This document shows, one piece after another, positions 33,749 through 38,203 of a DNA stretch of 38,203 nt (its first letter is position 1; every line of letters begins with the position of its first letter). The DNA lies in the NCBI RefSeq assembly GCF_000261685.1, contig NZ_AJQE01000017.1:1-38203 (forward strand), read 5' to 3'. The position numbers and the translations under genes were made by a program. The notes beneath the pieces were generated by a model. That model saw only the letters and a list, made by a program, of their open reading frames with translations. It was not told the DNA's origin and ran no database searches. Origin of the DNA: Bradyrhizobium genomosp. I (2014). GTDB lineage: Bacteria; Pseudomonadota; Alphaproteobacteria; Rhizobiales; Xanthobacteraceae.

Positions 33749-33868
33749 ATGACGAATGCCGGTAATGCGCTTTTGTGGACGGCCCTGTACTTCGCTCTCT
33801 CGTTCGCGGCAATTTTCGTGGTGTGGTTCGCCGACAGGATCCGCTCGAACTTCCTCGGGAAACGATAG
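33749..33868 (+). CDS. 39-aa single-TM membrane peptide
   Basis: ATG at 33749 to TAG at 33866-33868. MTNAGNALLWTALYF begins a single hydrophobic helix (about residues 7-28, ending VVWFADR), followed by a short basic tail (RIRSNFLGKR). AAAGGGAGG lies a few bases before the ATG, an excellent ribosome site. The positive C-terminus suggests an N-out/C-in inner-membrane topology. Size and form resemble small accessory subunits of membrane complexes. A FixK2-type box lies just upstream. Not recognised as a known family. Confidence 0.72.
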   Translation: MTNAGNALLWTALYFALSFAAIFVVWFADRIRSNFLGKR

Positions 33869-34207
33869 TCGGAGGCGCACTGGTTCGTTTTTTGATGCAG
33901 GCGGCTGGCCCTGGTCCAAGCGAGCCGGCGCAGGCATGCGCACGTCACCTCGCGTTCGCGCGCAGCGCCTGGCGCTGCTGGAATTCCGGTGCTGCGCGAA
34001 CGGACGATCCGCAAAGCCCCCTCCCTACGAAATCGCAGACGTCACGCCCCGAAACATCCGGACACATCACATCTGCGCGCGCCAGACATATGCCGCCAAC
34101 ATGTCCCGCGCCCGCCGCAACTTGGACGCATTCGGCCGCCCTTCTGTGGGGCGTGTCTGGGGGCACGGCATGACCGTGTTTGGACCAAACCTTCTAGGGG
34201 TATCGCT
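33869..34207. other. Intergenic region with a 13-bp palindrome
   Basis: 339 bp without a convincing gene. Near its end, GTTTGGACCAAAC (34178-34190) is a perfect odd-length palindrome 17 bp before the GTG of the PIGK-repeat protein, possibly an operator. Its arms resemble the repeat ahead of the first tctC (GTTTGG / CCAAAAC). No other structure seen. Confidence 0.4.
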
Positions 34208-34405
34208 GTGAAAAAGACTGTACTTGCTCTGGGTGCTTCGCTTGCTCTGGTGACGGCTGCAAACGCTGCGGATCTGCCGCGCCGGCAGCCCGTGCCGGCC
34301 TATCCGGCCGAGCAGGCGCCGATCGGCAAGATGCCGATTGGCAAGAGCCCGGTTGGAAAGGCCCCGATCGGCAAGGCGCCCGGCCCGGTCGCAGCGCGCT
34401 ACTGA
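34208..34405 (+). CDS. Small secreted protein with PIGK-type tandem repeats
   Basis: 65 aa, GTG start with AGGGG upstream. Signal peptide MKKTVLALGASLALVTAANA, cleavage before ADLPRRQP. The mature 45 residues are mostly four tandem pentapeptides P-(I/V)-G-K-x (residues 38-57), rich in Pro, Gly and Lys and therefore likely unstructured and cationic in the periplasm or outside. No enzymatic motif. Similar small 'ADLP' secreted proteins with Pro/Lys-rich tails occur in Bradyrhizobium, to my knowledge without assigned function. Confidence 0.78.
   Translation: MKKTVLALGASLALVTAANAADLPRRQPVPAYPAEQAPIGKMPIGKSPVGKAPIGKAPGPVAARY
34319..34378 (+). repeat. Four 15-bp in-frame tandem repeats
   Basis: Four 15-bp units starting at 34319, 34334, 34349 and 34364, each of form CCG-(ATC/ATT/GTT)-GG(C/A)-AAG-NNN, encoding PIGKM, PIGKS, PVGKA and PIGKA. 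Third-base differences show they are not a very recent expansion, but copy number may vary among strains. Confidence 0.85.
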
Positions 34406-34461
34406 GGCGCGATGAAATACGCGCAGAATCTGCGTAGCGGCCGATAGTCGAGGGGTACCGC

Positions 34462-35112
34462 GTGACGAACAACGCTGATCGATCGGGATCCTGCATCCTC
34501 GCGGGCTTCGCTCTTGCGGCTATGCTCTCGTGCACGACGCCCTCGGCCTCGGCCCACGAGGCAAACAGGCGCGTTGCCGATGCGAAGGCGCTCGCGGCGC
34601 CGGACATCGCCTCGCGACCGGCGCCGCCATCGGCGCGGCGCTCCGTCGCGCGCGCGGAGAAGGGCCCCTACTACGTCGACTTCCGCGCGCGGACCGCCGC
34701 GAGCTGGGGCCATGCCTTCGTCTGGTATGGCAAGACCAGCGAGCGCGCAGTCGAGGTCGCCGGCCTGACGCCGGCCGGCGACACGCTTGCTTACGTGCTC
34801 GGTCACATCACTTTTGTGCCGTCCGAGACCGGCGCGAGCTACGGCGATCTCGATCCGGAATATCTGACCGCGAGCTATCGGGTCTACCTGAACGAAGCGG
34901 ACGCCAAGCGCGTATTCGCCTACATCAAGAAATTGCAGGCGAATTCGCCGGTCTGGAACGCCGAGACCATGAACTGCACCGGCTTCATCGGCGACATCGC
35001 CGAGTTCATGGGCCTGGAGGTTCCCAACCGCTGGCAACGTCCGGAAAACTTCGTCAACCGCCTCAAGGAAATGAACGGCGGCCGCCAGATGGTGCGGCTG
35101 TCGGCGGAGTAG
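34462..35112 (+). CDS. Secreted protein of unknown function, possible permuted papain-like fold
   Basis: 216 aa, GTG start behind CGAGGGG. Signal peptide at 1-31 (cleavage near SASA-HE). A low-complexity linker follows (about 35-65), then a globular domain. Conserved-looking positions are His84 in ASWGHAFVWYG, GHITFVP, and Cys172 in MNCTGFIGDIAEFMGL. The order His then Cys, with the Cys at the start of a helix, resembles permuted NlpC/P60-like proteins such as DUF4105. Could be a cell-wall or lipid-directed hydrolase; this is an inference from two short motifs only. Confidence 0.8.
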   Translation: MTNNADRSGSCILAGFALAAMLSCTTPSASAHEANRRVADAKALAAPDIASRPAPPSARRSVARAEKGPYYVDFRARTAASWGHAFVWYGKTSERAVEVAGLTPAGDTLAYVLGHITFVPSETGASYGDLDPEYLTASYRVYLNEADAKRVFAYIKKLQANSPVWNAETMNCTGFIGDIAEFMGLEVPNRWQRPENFVNRLKEMNGGRQMVRLSAE

Positions 35113-35150
35113 CAGTGCGCCAGCCCGCCATTGCGTTACTGCATATTGCT

Positions 35151-36477
<1,327 letters not shown>

Positions 36478-36502
36478 TCACTGGAAGTCGTGAGAGTATT
36501 GC

Positions 36503-37471
36503 ATGAAGGCTTACGTCTACGGTCCTGATGGGGCTCGGATTTCCGACGTCGCTCAACCAAAGCCTAAGGGCACGCAGGTGCTGGTCCGCGTCCGCGCCTG
36601 CGGACTGAACCGCGCCGACACCGGCATGCGCAAGGGACACGCCCATGGCGCGGCCGGCGGCGTCGGCACCGTGCTCGGCATGGAATGGGCCGGTGAAGTC
36701 GCCGAGCTCGGGCCGGAGGCCAAAGGCGTCAAGGTCGGCGACCGCATCATGGGATCGGGCGGCGCGGCGTTTGCCGAATACACGCTGGCCGATCACGGCC
36801 GGCTGTTCCACGCACCCTCGAACATGAATTTCGAGGAGGCTGCCACCCTCCCCGTCGCGCTCGCGACCATGCACAACGCCGTCGTCACCGTCGGCGGGGT
36901 GCAGGCGGGCCAGAGCGTGCTGATCCAGGGCGCGAGCTCCGGCGTCGGCCTGATGGCGATGCAGATCGCCAGGCTCAAGGGCGCCAGGCTCGTGATCGGC
37001 TCGTCGACCGACGCCTATCGCCGCGGCCGGCTGAAGGAGTACGGCGCCGACCTCGCCGTCGATAGCTCCGATCCGAAATGGGTCGACGAGGTGCTGAAGG
37101 CCACGAACGGCGAAGGCGTCGACCTGATCGTCGACCAGGTCTCCGGCAAGGTCGCCAGCCAGAACCTCGCCGCGACGAAGGTCAGGGGCCGCATCGTCAA
37201 TGTCGGCCGGCTCGGCGGCACCCATGCCGATTTCAACTTCGACCTGCATGCGGCCCGCCGCATCGACTATGTCGGCGTCACCTTCCGCACCCGCACCATC
37301 GAGGAGGTCCGCGAGATTTTTGCGGAGGTCCGCAAGGACATCTGGGGCGCGGTGGAGTCGCGAAAGCTGCAGCTCCCCATCGACAAGGTGTTTTCGTTCG
37401 ACGACATCGACACGGCGTTCGCGCACATGGAGGCGAACAAGCATCTGGGGAAGATCGTGGTGACGGTGTGA
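36503..37471 (+). CDS. Medium-chain dehydrogenase/reductase, quinone-oxidoreductase type
   Basis: 322 aa MDR enzyme. GroES-like N-terminal domain (VRACGLNRADTGMRKG, LGMEWAGEVAELGP) and NADPH Rossmann domain (VLIQGASSGVGLMAMQIARL, near residues 137-156), ending IDKVFSFDDIDTAFAHMEANK HLGKIVV. No structural-zinc cysteine cluster is visible, consistent with zinc-independent quinone-oxidoreductase or enoyl-reductase members. GAGAG precedes the ATG. Partner of the upstream flavoprotein; substrate unknown. Confidence 0.9.
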   Translation: MKAYVYGPDGARISDVAQPKPKGTQVLVRVRACGLNRADTGMRKGHAHGAAGGVGTVLGMEWAGEVAELGPEAKGVKVGDRIMGSGGAAFAEYTLADHGRLFHAPSNMNFEEAATLPVALATMHNAVVTVGGVQAGQSVLIQGASSGVGLMAMQIARLKGARLVIGSSTDAYRRGRLKEYGADLAVDSSDPKWVDEVLKATNGEGVDLIVDQVSGKVASQNLAATKVRGRIVNVGRLGGTHADFNFDLHAARRIDYVGVTFRTRTIEEVREIFAEVRKDIWGAVESRKLQLPIDKVFSFDDIDTAFAHMEANKHLGKIVVTV

Positions 37472-37517
37472 GCGGCATGACGGGATAGCGAGACTGACAG
37501 CGCACTCCTCTCTCCGT

Positions 37518-37569
37518 CGTCATGGCCGGGCTTGACCCACGGCTGTCCGATTCAAGCCCGGGCATGACG
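37518..37569. repeat. Short intergenic palindrome (GTCATGGCCGGG type)
   Basis: CGTCATGGCCGGGCTTG (37518-37534) and CAAGCCCGGGCATGACG (37553-37569) form near-perfect 17-bp arms around a short loop. This is a frequent dispersed Bradyrhizobium element, here between the MDR gene and the cation transporter. Confidence 0.8.
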
Positions 37570-37656
37570 GGTTGTGGTCACGCTCCTGCAACTCACTCGC
37601 GACTACAGCTGTGGATCGTCGCTTGATGTTCACCCCTGGGCTGCTAAATCCCCGCC

Positions 37657-38203
37657 ATGACCTCCCAGCACAGCAAAACCTCGGTCGCCGCGATCTCGAT
37701 CTTCGCCAGCGGCGGCATGGCGGCGGCCAAGTTCGTGGTCGGGATCGCGATCGGCTCGCTGGCGCTGATCTCCGAAGCCCTGCATTCCTCGATCGACCTC
37801 GTCGCGACCATCATCACCTGGGCGGTGGTGCGGGTGTCCGACAAGCCCGCGGACGACGAGCACCATTACGGCCATGGCAAGCTGGAAAGCATCTCCGCGC
37901 TCGGCGTTACCGCCCTGCTCTACGTGCTGGCCGGCGGCATCCTGGTCGAGGCCTATAGCCGGCTGAGCGAGGGAACCCCGCCGCCGACCATCTCGGCCGT
38001 CCCCTTCGTCGTGCTGGTGATCGACATCGTCGTCAATCTCTGGCGCGCCCGTGCCCTGCATCGCGCCGCGCGCGAGACCAGGAGCCAGGCGCTGGCAGCG
38101 GATGCGCTGCATTTCGCCTCCGACGTGATGGGCTCCTTGGCCGTGATCGCTGGCCTGGTCCTCGCCGCCCTCGGCTTCTGGTGGGGCGACGCGGCGGCAG
38201 CCG
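37657..38203 (+). CDS. Cation diffusion facilitator (CDF) family transporter, N-terminal part
   Basis: 182 codons, cut by the right edge. TM helices and the two metal-site motifs are visible: SEALHSSID with His43/Asp47 in helix 2 and ADALHFASD with His152/Asp156 in helix 5, the HxxxD tetrahedral site of CDF exporters. DEHHYGHGK (67-75) in the loop after helix 2 is also typical. Members export Zn2+, Fe2+, Co2+ or Mn2+ in exchange for protons; His/Asp pairs at both positions allow zinc. No strong ribosome site precedes the ATG. Confidence 0.92.
   Translation, partial: MTSQHSKTSVAAISIFASGGMAAAKFVVGIAIGSLALISEALHSSIDLVATIITWAVVRVSDKPADDEHHYGHGKLESISALGVTALLYVLAGGILVEAYSRLSEGTPPPTISAVPFVVLVIDIVVNLWRARALHRAARETRSQALAADALHFASDVMGSLAVIAGLVLAALGFWWGDAAAA

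Overview
The window looks like a chromosomal segment of a Bradyrhizobium-type alphaproteobacterium. Codon use is GC-rich, genes are tightly packed with long antisense open frames, intergenic inverted repeats of the kind common in Bradyrhizobium are present, candidate FixK2/FNR-type boxes occur, and an oxalate catabolic cluster (oxc, frc) lies beside a GntR regulator. The genus is inferred from gene content and repeats, not from a search.

Layout. 1-2717 (minus): tripartite tricarboxylate transporter tctCBA (tctA cut by the window edge) behind an IclR regulator. 2861-9184: divergent oxalate locus, with an NDP-forming acyl-CoA synthetase on minus, and gntR, oxc (oxalyl-CoA decarboxylase) and frc (formyl-CoA:oxalate CoA-transferase) on plus, ended by a strong terminator. 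9496-11356: bioB and an unknown protein. 11433-21233: a respiratory/periplasmic block with an octaheme cytochrome-TPR protein, a small secreted protein and an arylsulfatase on minus; an outer-membrane MetA-pathway-like protein, an SRPBCC protein, a serine hydrolase and a small cytochrome c on plus. 21250-23893 (minus): an Hsp70-like protein and a COG0523 metal-chaperone GTPase behind a Zur-like palindrome. 24158-33663 (plus): a 45-aa protein, a second complete tctCBA, two tandem OxlT-like MFS transporters, a CBS-domain protein, a ketopantoate-reductase-like enzyme and an FAH-family enzyme. 33749-38203: small membrane and secreted proteins, a nitronate monooxygenase-like flavoprotein, an MDR oxidoreductase, and the start of a cation diffusion facilitator.

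How it fits together. The main observation is a 17-bp palindrome, TGGYAT-N5-ATRCCA. It occurs twice in the synthetase/gntR intergenic region and once upstream of each of the 45-aa gene, the second tctCBA, both MFS genes and the CBS gene. Several copies sit directly behind a TTGNNN -35-like hexamer, which suggests repression by the GntR/FCD regulator. This links the decarboxylation operon at 5-9 kb with a transport and accessory block at 24-33 kb, about 15 kb away, as one oxalate regulon that includes a small protein and a tripartite transporter not obviously expected in it. Separately, TTG-N8-CAA boxes of FixK2/FNR type lie 57-67 bp before three genes: the sulfatase/octaheme operon, the small cytochrome c and a 39-aa membrane peptide. 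A perfect 22-bp Zur-like palindrome precedes the COG0523 GTPase.

No tRNA, rRNA, CRISPR array, insertion sequence or phage gene was recognised.
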